Assembly (NCBI GenBank): GCA_009784335.1
Contig: WRBX01000039.1
Location: 1-6,400, forward strand
DNA from: Oscillospiraceae bacterium
GTDB lineage: Bacteria; Bacillota_A; Clostridia; Monoglobales; WRBX01
Direction: 5' to 3'
DNA length: 6,400 bases
The notes beneath the pieces are model-generated. The model had not been told where the DNA came from, made no database searches, and saw nothing but the letters and a program-made list of their open reading frames with translations. Below are positions 1 through 5,007 of the stretch, piece by piece; within the stretch, counting starts at the first letter, position 1, and the number at the start of each line of letters is the position of its first letter. The position numbers were made by a program, and so were the translations under genes.

Positions 1-17
1 ATTGATTTTTTTGAAAC

Positions 18-46
18 TTTACATATGTAGAACACTTTGATACAAA
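18..46 (+). promoter_or_regulatory. possible promoter/operator before the MerR gene
   Basis: A -35-like TTTACA at 18-23 and a -10-like TACAAA at 41-46 are 17 bp apart. A perfect 10-bp palindrome, TACATATGTA (20-29), overlaps the -35 and could be an operator for the dimeric regulator encoded next. If the -10 is right, the transcript would begin almost at the start codon, which weakens the call. The window begins only 52 bp before the gene, so a better promoter may lie outside it. Confidence 0.25.
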
Positions 47-52
47 AGAGTT

Positions 53-853
53 ATGGATGATTCAACTTTATTTTCAATTAAGGATTTTGCTGCTTTTACG
101 GGAATGAGGCAGTCTACTTTGAGGTATTATGACGAGATTGGTTTGCTCACGCCCATTTGCCGCGGCAAGAATAACTATCGTTATTACGAGCCATATCAGA
201 TAATACTGTTAAATTTTATTAATGTTCTAATTGATATTGGCGTTCCTTTGGCAAAAGTGAAAGATATGATGAAAGGGCGCAACCCACAGGGCATATTGGA
301 GCTATTAAACCAGAAAGAAGCCGATCTGAATTACAAATTTAACGAGATTAGGACAGCTTTTTCAATTATTCAAACATATCGAGAAAACATTCAATCGGGG
401 ATAAATCAAGAAGAAGAAGATATATGTGTGCGAGATTTGCCGGAGGCCAATGTTGTTTTTGGAGAAAAAAATGACTGGAGCAATCAAAAATCTTTTTATG
501 AGCCATTTATTAAGTTTTGCAATCGCGCGAATAGGCTTAGGATAAATCTTAGATATCCAATCGGTGGAGTTCACAATGATATGATTTCGTTTTTAGAGGC
601 CCCGGGGCAACCGCATAGATTTTATTCGTTAGATCCGCTTGGCAACAGCAAGCGCAGGGCAGGAAAATATTTAATTGGATATAAACGGGGATACTATGGT
701 GAGTTTGGAGATTTTCCACTTAAAATGCAAGCTTATGCCAAAGAGAATAATCTGATTTTTAAAGGTCCGGTGTATGCTCATTATTTATTAGATGAAATAA
801 GCATTAAGGAGAATGAACAATATTTGGCACAGATTGCAGTGAGAGTGGGCTGA
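53..853 (+). CDS. MerR-family transcriptional regulator with GyrI-like effector domain
   Basis: The protein has 266 aa. Residues 6-73 form a MerR winged helix-turn-helix, with the family hallmarks LRYYDEIGLL (23-32) and YRYY (42-45). Residues about 80-115 are a predicted coiled-coil dimerisation linker. The C-terminal half (about 125-266) resembles the GyrI/BmrR drug-binding fold: it has the GYKRGYYGEF stretch (209-218) and ends in an alternating hydrophobic strand. Family knowledge: such proteins bind amphipathic or cationic ligands and untwist promoters with long spacers. The start is fixed because an in-frame TGA lies at 38-40 and the HTH begins at residue 6; the SD is weak. No efflux or transporter gene is adjacent, so the target is unknown. 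The next gene, 64 bp downstream on the same strand, is the nearest candidate. Confidence 0.88.
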   Translation: MDDSTLFSIKDFAAFTGMRQSTLRYYDEIGLLTPICRGKNNYRYYEPYQIILLNFINVLIDIGVPLAKVKDMMKGRNPQGILELLNQKEADLNYKFNEIRTAFSIIQTYRENIQSGINQEEEDICVRDLPEANVVFGEKNDWSNQKSFYEPFIKFCNRANRLRINLRYPIGGVHNDMISFLEAPGQPHRFYSLDPLGNSKRRAGKYLIGYKRGYYGEFGDFPLKMQAYAKENNLIFKGPVYAHYLLDEISIKENEQYLAQIAVRVG

Positions 854-869
854 ATTACCAAAAACTGGA

Positions 870-899
870 TTGTATTTTTTAGCATTATTTACCTAAAAT
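870..899 (+). promoter_or_regulatory. possible promoter for the small membrane protein gene
   Basis: TTGTAT (870-875) and TAAAAT (894-899) are separated by 18 bp, just ahead of the SD at 906-912. The -10 is good and the -35 matches consensus at only three positions. It would allow the small gene to be transcribed apart from the regulator. Confidence 0.35.
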
Positions 900-917
900 A
901 TTTATGAGGTGAATTAA

Positions 918-1094
918 ATGCAAACTAACAAATATATTAAGGGGCTTGTGACAGGAGCTTGCGTGGGCTTGGCTGTTTCAACAATGGTTGGGCCTATGAA
1001 TAAGAAAACCATGAAACATATGAATCATAAGGTGAATAAAACATGGGCAAATGTGGGGAATATGATTGACGGAGTAATGAATAACTTTAATTAA
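918..1094 (+). CDS. small YtxH-like membrane-anchored protein
   Basis: This 58-aa protein has a strong SD (GAGGTGA, 906-912) five bases before the ATG. Residues 6-26 form a glycine-rich hydrophobic segment (IKGLVTGACVGLAVSTMVGP) likely to span the membrane, followed by a basic, Met/His/Lys-rich tail (MNKKTMKHMNHK) and a possible amphipathic helix. The pattern of spaced glycines, then Pro and a charged tail, resembles YtxH-like small proteins common in Firmicutes, whose function is poorly defined. It lies between the MerR gene and a clear intrinsic terminator. It may be the regulator's target or simply its neighbour. The gene is well supported by SD, length and terminator; the family label is moderate. 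Confidence 0.75.
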   Translation: MQTNKYIKGLVTGACVGLAVSTMVGPMNKKTMKHMNHKVNKTWANVGNMIDGVMNNFN

Positions 1095-1118
1095 AGTGAA
1101 TAATTAATAATGATGGAT

Positions 1119-1146
1119 GGAAATTGCTAAGGCAATTTCCTTTTTA
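1119..1146 (+). terminator. intrinsic terminator after the YtxH-like gene
   Basis: A perfect 9-bp stem (GGAAATTGC 1119-1127, GCAATTTCC 1132-1140) closes a 4-nt TAAG loop and is followed at once by five T residues. It ends the MerR/small-protein unit and separates it from the tRNA gene. Confidence 0.9.
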
Positions 1147-1175
1147 TTGACTTTATGGGTGAGTTTGATTATTGT
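1147..1175 (+). promoter_or_regulatory. promoter of the tRNA-Arg gene
   Basis: TTGACT (1147-1152, five of six matches) and TATTGT (1170-1175, four of six) have the ideal 17-bp spacing. The predicted start near 1182 leaves a short 5' leader before the tRNA at 1198, as is usual for a single tRNA gene. Confidence 0.6.
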
Positions 1176-1197
1176 AAAAGAAGAAGTCAAGAAACTC

Positions 1198-1272
1198 GCC
1201 CTTGTAGTTAAATGGATATAATAGGGTCCTCCTAAGACCTAGTTGGCAGTTCGATTCTGCCCAAGGGTGCCA
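1198..1272 (+). tRNA. tRNA-Arg, anticodon CCU
   Basis: The 75-nt cloverleaf can be folded by eye. The acceptor stem is 1198-1204 with 1262-1268, with a terminal G-U pair. The D arm is 1207-1222 with an AATGGATA loop. The anticodon stem is 1224-1228 with 1236-1240, and its loop CTCCTAA has anticodon CCT at 1231-1233, reading AGG (Arg). The variable loop is 4 nt, and the T arm (1245-1261) has a perfect 5-bp stem and a TTCGATT loop. The discriminator is G1269 and CCA is encoded at 1270-1272. An 8-T run at 1277-1284 may help termination. tRNA genes are common integration sites for mobile elements, but no integrase or repeat of its 3' end is seen in the window. Confidence 0.96.
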
Positions 1273-1310
1273 CAAATTTTTTTTAAGAATCACGCATATA
1301 TATAACCATA

Positions 1311-1315
1311 AGGGG
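1311..1315 (+). promoter_or_regulatory. ribosome binding site of the glycosyltransferase gene
   Basis: AGGGG sits six bases before the ATG at 1322 and fixes the start. That start puts the nucleotide-sugar-fold N-terminus (MRVLIFSTNTGQGHN) in its expected place. Confidence 0.7.
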
Positions 1316-1321
1316 TGTCTT

Positions 1322-2449
1322 ATGAGAGTGCTGATTTTTTCAACTAATACAGGGCAGGGGCATAATGGTGCGTCCAATGCCGTCAAGGAGTATTTAACGG
1401 GGCAGGGCGTAGATGCGCTGGTTTTGGATGTGCTGGATACCGGGCGGAAAAAGTCAGAAACCGTATCTAAGCTATATGATGCTGCGGTGACTCGCGTGCC
1501 GGGCTTCTTTGGCGGAGTTTATGCTTTCGCAGAGTGGCTAAGTTCCAGCAAGCGGCATTCGCCTGTTTATTGGGCTAATTCTTGGTATGCCGGTTCGCTT
1601 TATCGCGCGATTACCCTCAACGCGCCCGATGTAATCGTTTGTCCGCATATGTTTAGCGCTCATGCGGTGACATGGCTGAAGAAAAAGCGCGGCCTCAATA
1701 TTCCGACGGTAGGGATTATAACCGACTACACTTGGAGCCCGTTTTGGGAAGAATCGGCTTTGGATTATTATATTGTGCCCAATGAAGTTGTGGCCGATGA
1801 ATGTGCAAAACGCGGCATGGATAGGGAGAAAATGCTGCCGCTGGGTATTCCTGTGAGTGCGAAGTATAATATGAAAAGCTTGAGGGAAAGCGCGCGTGCG
1901 AAATTTGGAATCACAAAAGAAAAAGCTATTGCGATTATGGGCGGCAGCATGGGCTATGGCAAAATTCCGCAGATAGCGCTCGAGCTGGCGGTTCGCCTGC
2001 CCGATGTGCAGATTTTAGCGGTGTGCGGCAATAATCAGGCTACTTATGAAAAAGCAAAGGAAATTCCGGGCGTTATGACGCTGGGATTTATCGATAATGT
2101 AGATGTTTTGATGGATGCGGTTGATGTGCTGCTCACCAAACCGGGAGGGCTTTCGGCGACCGAAGCTATCACCAAGCGTGCGCCGCTAATTCTCACCCTG
2201 CCGATTCCCGGCGGCGAGGAGCGAAACGCTGATATGTTGGCGAAAATGGGAATGGCAATAACTACTAAAACTGTGGAAGAATCAGTGAATGCCGCTTGCG
2301 AATTGCTGCAAAATCGAGAGCTTCGAAATAATATGAAAGCGGCGCAAATCAAGTTCGGCAGCATCACCGCCGCGAAAGATATCGGCGATTTGATTATGGA
2401 AATGGCGATGAGCCGCCAAGAAGTAAAAGAGGAAGTGTTGGTATGCTAA
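1322..2449 (+). CDS. GT28-type diacylglycerol glycosyltransferase (UgtP/MGDG synthase-like)
   Basis: This 375-aa protein has the two-domain GT-B layout of the MurG/UgtP/MGDG-synthase group. The N-terminal acceptor domain opens with a strand and glycine-rich loop STNTGQGHNGAS (7-18) and has a TDYTWSPFW segment (134-142). The C-terminal nucleotide-sugar domain carries MGGSMGYGK (206-214), LTKPGGLSATEAI (271-283) and the PIPGGEERNA loop (294-303). Family knowledge: these peripheral membrane enzymes move glucose or galactose from a UDP-sugar to diacylglycerol, giving glycolipids for the membrane and for lipoteichoic acid anchors. Length is normal. The stop overlaps the start of the PlsY-like gene by 7 nt, so the two are translationally coupled and likely act in one glycerolipid route. 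Exact sugar and processivity cannot be read from sequence. Confidence 0.88.
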   Translation: MRVLIFSTNTGQGHNGASNAVKEYLTGQGVDALVLDVLDTGRKKSETVSKLYDAAVTRVPGFFGGVYAFAEWLSSSKRHSPVYWANSWYAGSLYRAITLNAPDVIVCPHMFSAHAVTWLKKKRGLNIPTVGIITDYTWSPFWEESALDYYIVPNEVVADECAKRGMDREKMLPLGIPVSAKYNMKSLRESARAKFGITKEKAIAIMGGSMGYGKIPQIALELAVRLPDVQILAVCGNNQATYEKAKEIPGVMTLGFIDNVDVLMDAVDVLLTKPGGLSATEAITKRAPLILTLPIPGGEERNADMLAKMGMAITTKTVEESVNAACELLQNRELRNNMKAAQIKFGSITAAKDIGDLIMEMAMSRQEVKEEVLVC

Positions 2450-3072
2450 ATTGCATAATTATGGTAATGCTTGGCTTTTTGTCGGGCTCGGTGATGTATT
2501 CCTACATAATTCCAAAGTTTATTAAGCACATAGATGTACGAACGCAAAGCGCCGACGGAAATCCGGGAAGCTCAAACGCAAGAGCGGCTTCCGGGGCGAT
2601 AATCGGCTTTGCATGCTTGTTTTTCGACATTGCCAAAGCCGCGATTCCGGTTTACATAGCAGTATCTATTGTGCAAATAACAGGCGCGGGGCTGGCGTTA
2701 GCAATCGCAGCACCTGTGCTGGGGCACGCTTTTTCGCCGTTTTTAGCATTTAAGGGCGGCAAAGCGGTTGCGGCGTCATATGGTGCGCTACTCGGCGCAT
2801 GTGCAATCTCGTGGGCGGTGGTGGTTCTAATAATCGTCATGGCATTTTTCAGATTTATTTTCATAATCAAGCCGGATTCCGCCAAAGTTATCACGGCATT
2901 TTTACTAAGCGGGCTCTTTATTTGGGGCTTGGAGCCGCTTTTCGAAATCAAAATCGCCATGCTGCTGATTAGCATAGTGGTTTGCGGTAAGCATTTATTG
3001 AACCCCAACGAGGGCAAACTCCGCATATCTATCGGTCCTTTTGAGGTTGTCGGGCAAGAGAAGAGGGTGTAG
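2443..3072 (+). CDS. PlsY-like glycerol-3-phosphate acyltransferase, divergent
   Basis: The 209-aa integral membrane protein has about five hydrophobic helices and recognisable versions of the three PlsY motifs. These are GSVMYSYIIPK (15-25; usual GSIPxxYLI-K), ADGNPGSSNA (37-46; usual GSGNxGATN) and GHAFSPFLAFKGGKAVAASYG (94-114; usual GHxFPxFLxFKGGKGVAT). Canonical PlsY transfers acyl from acyl-phosphate to sn-glycerol-3-phosphate, making lysophosphatidate. The invariant-looking motif 1 proline and the motif 3 Gly and Thr are replaced here (M18, A108, A111). It may be a specialised paralogue rather than the housekeeping enzyme. The ATG at 2443 lies inside the end of the glycosyltransferase gene, supporting coupled translation. 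Lipid precursor supply for the upstream enzyme is a reasonable inference, not shown. Confidence 0.82.
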   Translation: MLNCIIMVMLGFLSGSVMYSYIIPKFIKHIDVRTQSADGNPGSSNARAASGAIIGFACLFFDIAKAAIPVYIAVSIVQITGAGLALAIAAPVLGHAFSPFLAFKGGKAVAASYGALLGACAISWAVVVLIIVMAFFRFIFIIKPDSAKVITAFLLSGLFIWGLEPLFEIKIAMLLISIVVCGKHLLNPNEGKLRISIGPFEVVGQEKRV

Positions 3073-3095
3073 AGGGTGGCTTTGGAAATAACCTC

Positions 3096-3134
3096 TTAAC
3101 ACAAACTTAACATTCCCTTAACAAAAACTTTCAT
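3096..3134 (+). promoter_or_regulatory. PhoP-box-like direct repeats, 11-bp period
   Basis: TTAACA occurs at 3096, 3107 and 3118, each 11 bp after the last and each preceded by C. A degraded fourth unit, TTTCAT, is in register at 3129. One helical turn between TT(A/C/T)ACA-type hexamers is the known arrangement for the phosphate-response regulator PhoP of Bacillus; other OmpR-type regulators use similar spacing. A related pair lies at 3251-3267. The orientation points toward the downstream promoter. The match in sequence and period is strong; the identity of the binding protein is inference. Confidence 0.5.
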
Positions 3135-3183
3135 ATTTTTCGCCTCAAATTTTCTTAATGTAGAGATTTTCGGCGAAAAATAT
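3133..3183. repeat. 12-bp perfect inverted repeat, 27-nt loop
   Basis: ATATTTTTCGCC (3133-3144) and GGCGAAAAATAT (3172-3183) are exact reverse complements. The loop is long and there is no T run after the right arm, so it is a poor intrinsic terminator. It overlaps the last PhoP-like unit and may be a protein-binding dyad. Confidence 0.6.
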
Positions 3184-3221
3184 ATATAGTTTTTGTGTTT
3201 CTGCGCCAAATGGCTTGAAAC

Positions 3222-3253
3222 AAAGATTTTCTTTTGAAAAAAAGAAAATCTTT
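3222..3253. repeat. 14-bp perfect hairpin with GAAA tetraloop
   Basis: AAAGATTTTCTTTT (3222-3235) and AAAAGAAAATCTTT (3240-3253) pair perfectly around GAAA, a GNRA-type tetraloop. The stem is AT-rich and lacks a following T run on either strand. Transcript stabilisation, weak termination after plsY, or DNA cruciform use are all possible. Its right end overlaps the TTTACA of the second PhoP-like pair. Confidence 0.6.
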
Positions 3254-3267
3254 ACAAAAACTTAACA
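3251..3267 (+). promoter_or_regulatory. second PhoP-box-like half site
   Basis: TTTACA (3251-3256) and TTAACA (3262-3267) are 11 bp apart, in the same orientation and register type as the array at 3096-3134. The pair lies about 60-80 bp upstream of the predicted start of the strong promoter at 3293-3321. Two units is the least that would be expected to bind a dimer. Confidence 0.4.
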
Positions 3268-3292
3268 TAACTGCCATTTTTTCTATTGACAT

Positions 3293-3321
3293 TTGACAAA
3301 CTATTTGTTAAATTTGATAAT
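3293..3321 (+). promoter_or_regulatory. strong sigma-A-type promoter with overlapping palindrome
   Basis: TTGACA (3293-3298, perfect) and GATAAT (3316-3321, five of six) are 17 bp apart; a second TTGACA lies at 3286. An imperfect palindrome, TTGACAAA and TTTGTTAA (3293-3300, 3304-3311, seven of eight pairs), covers the -35 and spacer, a typical position for a repressor operator. Transcription would start near 3328, just before the SD of the 11-codon ORF at 3342. Confidence 0.72.
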
Positions 3322-3338
3322 AGAAAGAGGGGATGGTA

Positions 3339-3374
3339 AAAATGAAAAACCTCAAAAAAGCCCATTCTACTAGA
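3339..3374 (+). repeat. 36-nt direct repeat, copy 1
   Basis: This segment matches 3525-3560 at 35 of 36 positions, starting at AAAATG and covering the ATG plus ten codons; the two copies are 186 bp apart. Sequence before and after differs: copy 1 runs into TAG, copy 2 into the GA tract. The SD sequences are not part of the repeat. Confidence 0.9.
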
Positions 3375-3377
3375 TAG
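3342..3377 (+). CDS. 11-codon micro-ORF (MKNLKKAHSTR), possible leader peptide
   Basis: The frame encodes MKNLKKAHSTR and then TAG. It is preceded by GAGGGG (3327-3332) with 9-nt spacing and follows the strong promoter directly, so it would be the first frame in that transcript. The SD would sit at the very 5' end of the RNA. The same 11 codons, with one change (K2 to E), open the frame at 3528, in a shared 36-nt segment. Repetition of both start codon and peptide argues that it is translated. It could be a leader peptide, a small basic peptide, or a decayed duplicate of the second frame. No known family is recognised. Confidence 0.4.
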   Translation: MKNLKKAHSTR

Positions 3378-3383
3378 GAAGGA

Positions 3384-3424
3384 CAAGAGGAATTTAATCG
3401 AGCTTGCGAAAATTAAATTGCCTT
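3384..3424 (+). ncRNA. hairpin in the leader transcript
   Basis: AGGAATTTAAT (3388-3398) pairs with ATTAAATT-CCT (3412-3423, one bulged G) around a 13-nt loop. Two longer-range complements cross each other: AAGCCC (3358-3363) with GGGCTT (3425-3430), and ACTAG (3369-3373) with CTAGT (3432-3436). They could form alternative structures or a pseudoknot. The AAGCCC and ACTAG arms lie inside the 36-nt repeat, which recurs downstream. The fold is drawn by eye and matches no riboswitch known to me. Confidence 0.35.
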
Positions 3425-3434
3425 GGGCTTGCTA

Positions 3435-3499
3435 GTTCTTGAGAACAAATATTTTTTCATTGGTTTTTGAAATGAAAAAAATATTTAGAGAACAAGAAC
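3435..3499 (+). repeat. long imperfect hairpin before the second micro-ORF
   Basis: The inner stem pairs 3447-3461 with 3471-3486 (15 bp, one bulged A, 9-nt loop). The outer stem pairs GTTCTTG (3435-3441) with CAAGAAC (3493-3499). Between them is a small internal loop (5 and 6 nt). It ends 14 nt before the SD of the ORF at 3528. It might insulate or control that SD, or be the core of a small palindromic element. Confidence 0.6.
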
Positions 3500-3524
3500 A
3501 TCCTAAGAAAAAAAGGAGAAATAG

Positions 3525-3614
<90 letters not shown>

Positions 3615-3663
3615 TTCTCAATTCTTTGAGTGTAAAGCTTTTCGGCTTACATAGTTTTAATAT

Positions 3664-3697
3664 GCACCGCGCGCTGAGTTAGCGCTTGGTGCTTTTT
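3664..3697 (+). terminator. intrinsic terminator between the micro-ORFs and the downstream cluster
   Basis: The outer stem is GCACC (3664-3668) with GGTGC (3688-3692). The inner stem is GCGCT (3671-3675) with AGCGC (3681-3685), with a 2x2 internal loop and a GAGTT apical loop. Five T residues follow (3693-3697). It closes the unit begun by the promoter at 3293-3321. A weaker bulged hairpin with a following T run (3631-3658) precedes it. Confidence 0.85.
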
Positions 3698-3701
3698 GTA
3701 T

Positions 3702-3729
3702 TCGGGACGCCCAATGGGCGCCCCTACAC
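3702..3729. repeat. REP-like GC-rich palindrome
   Basis: GGGACGCCC (3704-3712) and GGGCGCCCC (3716-3724) form an 8-of-9-bp stem on an AAT loop, flanked by CTACA. On the minus strand it starts TGTAGGGGCG and ends CGTCCCGAA. From memory, palindromes with these ends recur in intergenic DNA of many Clostridia. It sits between the terminator and the next gene's SD and is much more GC-rich than its surroundings. Confidence 0.5.
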
Positions 3730-3754
3730 AAAACCGAGAAAGAAGGTGATTAAA

Positions 3755-3928
3755 ATGAATCCGATTGCTCCAATGGCCGGCGGCGGAAAATCCAGCATTC
3801 GAGGATTGCTGAAAACTATCCGCGCGGCTTCAGATGTCGCCCAGCAAGTGCAGCAGCCAATACAAATGGCGAAAGGCGCGGTGGATAAACCGCTCAAAGA
3901 CGCAGGCAAAGATATGTTCACAAGGTAA
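3755..3928 (+). CDS. 57-aa hypothetical protein
   Basis: The ATG at 3755 is chosen because AAGGTGA (3743-3749) lies at a good distance and the following bases share the GATTAAAATG start with the next two genes. An upstream in-frame GTG at 3686 would read through the terminator and palindrome and is not credible. The protein is small and basic. It has a Gly-rich start (MNPIAPMAGGGKSS) and an amphipathic, Ala/Gln-rich helix (residues about 14-52, AASDVAQQVQQPIQMAKGAV). It has no signal peptide or membrane segment. Its KGAVDKPLKDAGKDM end vaguely recalls KAVDKAGQKM in the next gene. No family is recognised; a small structural or scaffold component of the cluster is a guess. Confidence 0.65.
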   Translation: MNPIAPMAGGGKSSIRGLLKTIRAASDVAQQVQQPIQMAKGAVDKPLKDAGKDMFTR

Positions 3929-3930
3929 TT

Positions 3931-3982
3931 AGTTAAATTAGCAACAAAAAATAAATATTAAAAGAAAGGAATGATTAAAATG
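3931..3982 (+). repeat. duplicated leader, copy 1
   Basis: About 52 nt upstream of and including the start of the 341-aa gene match 5008-5062 closely. The last 24 nt (3959-3982: SD AGAAAGGA, an ATG at 3971, and the real start at 3980) are identical. Differences upstream are a few substitutions and short gaps. The leader is A-rich and has no clear promoter. Confidence 0.85.
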
Positions 3983-5005
3983 GCACAAGAAACAAAATTG
4001 AGATTTGCACTAGAGCAAGGGGAAAAAGCTAATGTTCTTTTGGAACTACCAAAAGAGAAAGGAGAACTATTTCTTATGGTTTGGAATAGGAAAGCCAGGG
4101 AAATGGGGCATGCTGTAGATGTGCAGGATGCTAACCTTGGCAGAATAGAAGAGGGTTATCTTTGGGATGTAAGAATTAAAGAAACGATTATGCCTCTTTT
4201 TGACGAATCAAAAAAAGAATTTGATATGTATATGAAGGAAATTGAGAAGCGATATAATGAAATCGGCGAAAAAGGTTTCAAATCTATGGCAGAAAAGATT
4301 TTTGGGAAAGAACCTGAGGCTGTAAAAAAAGAAGCAGAGCCAATAGTACCGGATAGAAAAGAGCCCGAGATTAAGGAAAATGCACCTGTTGCAGAGAAAG
4401 CTAAAACGGAAGTTGCTCCAACCACTCCCGAGCATAAGCGATTGCTTGCAGAAGACGGGCAGTTTGGCAAGAACACCAAAGCTGCGGTTATGGATTTTCA
4501 AAAGCAACATGGCTTGGCAGTGGATGGCGTGGTCGGCAAAAACACTTGGAACAAGCTGATGGACGAGCGCCAGAAGGCAACGGGGCAGGCGCCTGTGGAA
4601 TATGGCGGAGTTATGCTTGGAATGTCGCGCGATGGCAAAATCGGCACAGTCGGCGAAGAGGCGAGGCTGATTCAGCAAAGCCTTAATGCGATTGATAAGA
4701 AAGGCAAAGAGCCTACTCCTGAGATTCCAACTCAAGCGCAGCCCGGAATGGATGATGTGCTGAAAGGGATGGCGGAAAACTGGCAGCCGATGGAGCTAAA
4801 TGCAGCAAGCCCGCTGGCAAATGCACAGGCTGCCGGGGCGAATGCAATCATGGACGCATTGAAAAAATCTTTGAGTGATAATTCAGGCTTCGGCGATATC
4901 AATATGAAAGCGGTTGATAAAGCCGGGCAAAAAATGACCGATTTGCAGAAAGGGGCCCCCGGAATAACCAAACCACCGGTCGGCAAGGGGCTTGGCGCAC
5001 CATGA
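3980..5005 (+). CDS. chimeric protein with a peptidoglycan-binding domain
   Basis: The start at 3980 (341 aa) is preferred over the ATG at 3971, which is one base from the SD AGAAAGGA; 3980 has proper spacing. Residues 1-108 are a charged, mostly helical region of unknown type. Residues 109-150 are a Lys/Glu/Pro linker. Residues about 155-195 match a PG_binding_1 domain (EDGQFGKNTKAAVMDFQKQ, then LAVDGVVGKNTWNKLM), but its first helix (normally VxxLQxxLxxxG) is replaced by PEHKRLLA. Residues about 255-341 are rich in Ala, Gly, Met and Pro. There is no signal peptide or membrane segment, odd for a wall-binding protein; release by lysis or delivery by a particle would explain it. The DNA is A-rich up to about 4420 and richer in G and C after, which suggests a joined gene. 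Whole-protein function is unknown. Confidence 0.75.
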   Translation: MAQETKLRFALEQGEKANVLLELPKEKGELFLMVWNRKAREMGHAVDVQDANLGRIEEGYLWDVRIKETIMPLFDESKKEFDMYMKEIEKRYNEIGEKGFKSMAEKIFGKEPEAVKKEAEPIVPDRKEPEIKENAPVAEKAKTEVAPTTPEHKRLLAEDGQFGKNTKAAVMDFQKQHGLAVDGVVGKNTWNKLMDERQKATGQAPVEYGGVMLGMSRDGKIGTVGEEARLIQQSLNAIDKKGKEPTPEIPTQAQPGMDDVLKGMAENWQPMELNAASPLANAQAAGANAIMDALKKSLSDNSGFGDINMKAVDKAGQKMTDLQKGAPGITKPPVGKGLGAP

Positions 5006-5007
5006 AC

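Noticed and set aside
1157..1201. 10-bp inverted repeat pairing the region before the tRNA with its 5' acceptor end
   Set aside because: Its left arm lies inside the predicted promoter, upstream of the expected transcript start, so it would not fold in the tRNA precursor.
1198..1272. tRNA-Arg as an attachment site of an integrated element
   Set aside because: No repeat of the tRNA 3' end and no integrase are visible in the window; the adjacent lipid genes look chromosomal.
1153..1386. 77-codon minus-strand reading frame
   Set aside because: It runs antisense across the tRNA-Arg gene and into the glycosyltransferase start. Much of its peptide is translated tRNA sequence, a classic artefact.
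2652..3026. 124-codon minus-strand frame inside the PlsY-like gene
   Set aside because: It is a shadow of a clear membrane-protein gene with conserved motifs and has no SD or operon context.
3096..3134. Reading the TTAACA array as a CRISPR-like or iteron origin array
   Set aside because: The units are only 6-7 bp with an 11-bp period and variable spacers of 4 bp. There is no Rep gene or DnaA-box context.
3686..3754. N-terminal extension of the 57-aa gene from a GTG at 3686
   Set aside because: It would translate the terminator and the REP-like palindrome; the SD is at 3743-3749.
3971..3979. Three-codon longer start (MIK) for the 341-aa gene, and likewise at 5051 for the 182-aa gene
   Set aside because: The SD AGAAAGGA ends one base before these ATGs, too close for normal initiation. 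A role as a decoy start cannot be excluded.
4156..4735. Overlapping minus-strand frames of 107 and 175 codons
   Set aside because: They lack SDs and mirror the plus-strand gene; the peptides are low-complexity shadows of Lys/Glu codons.
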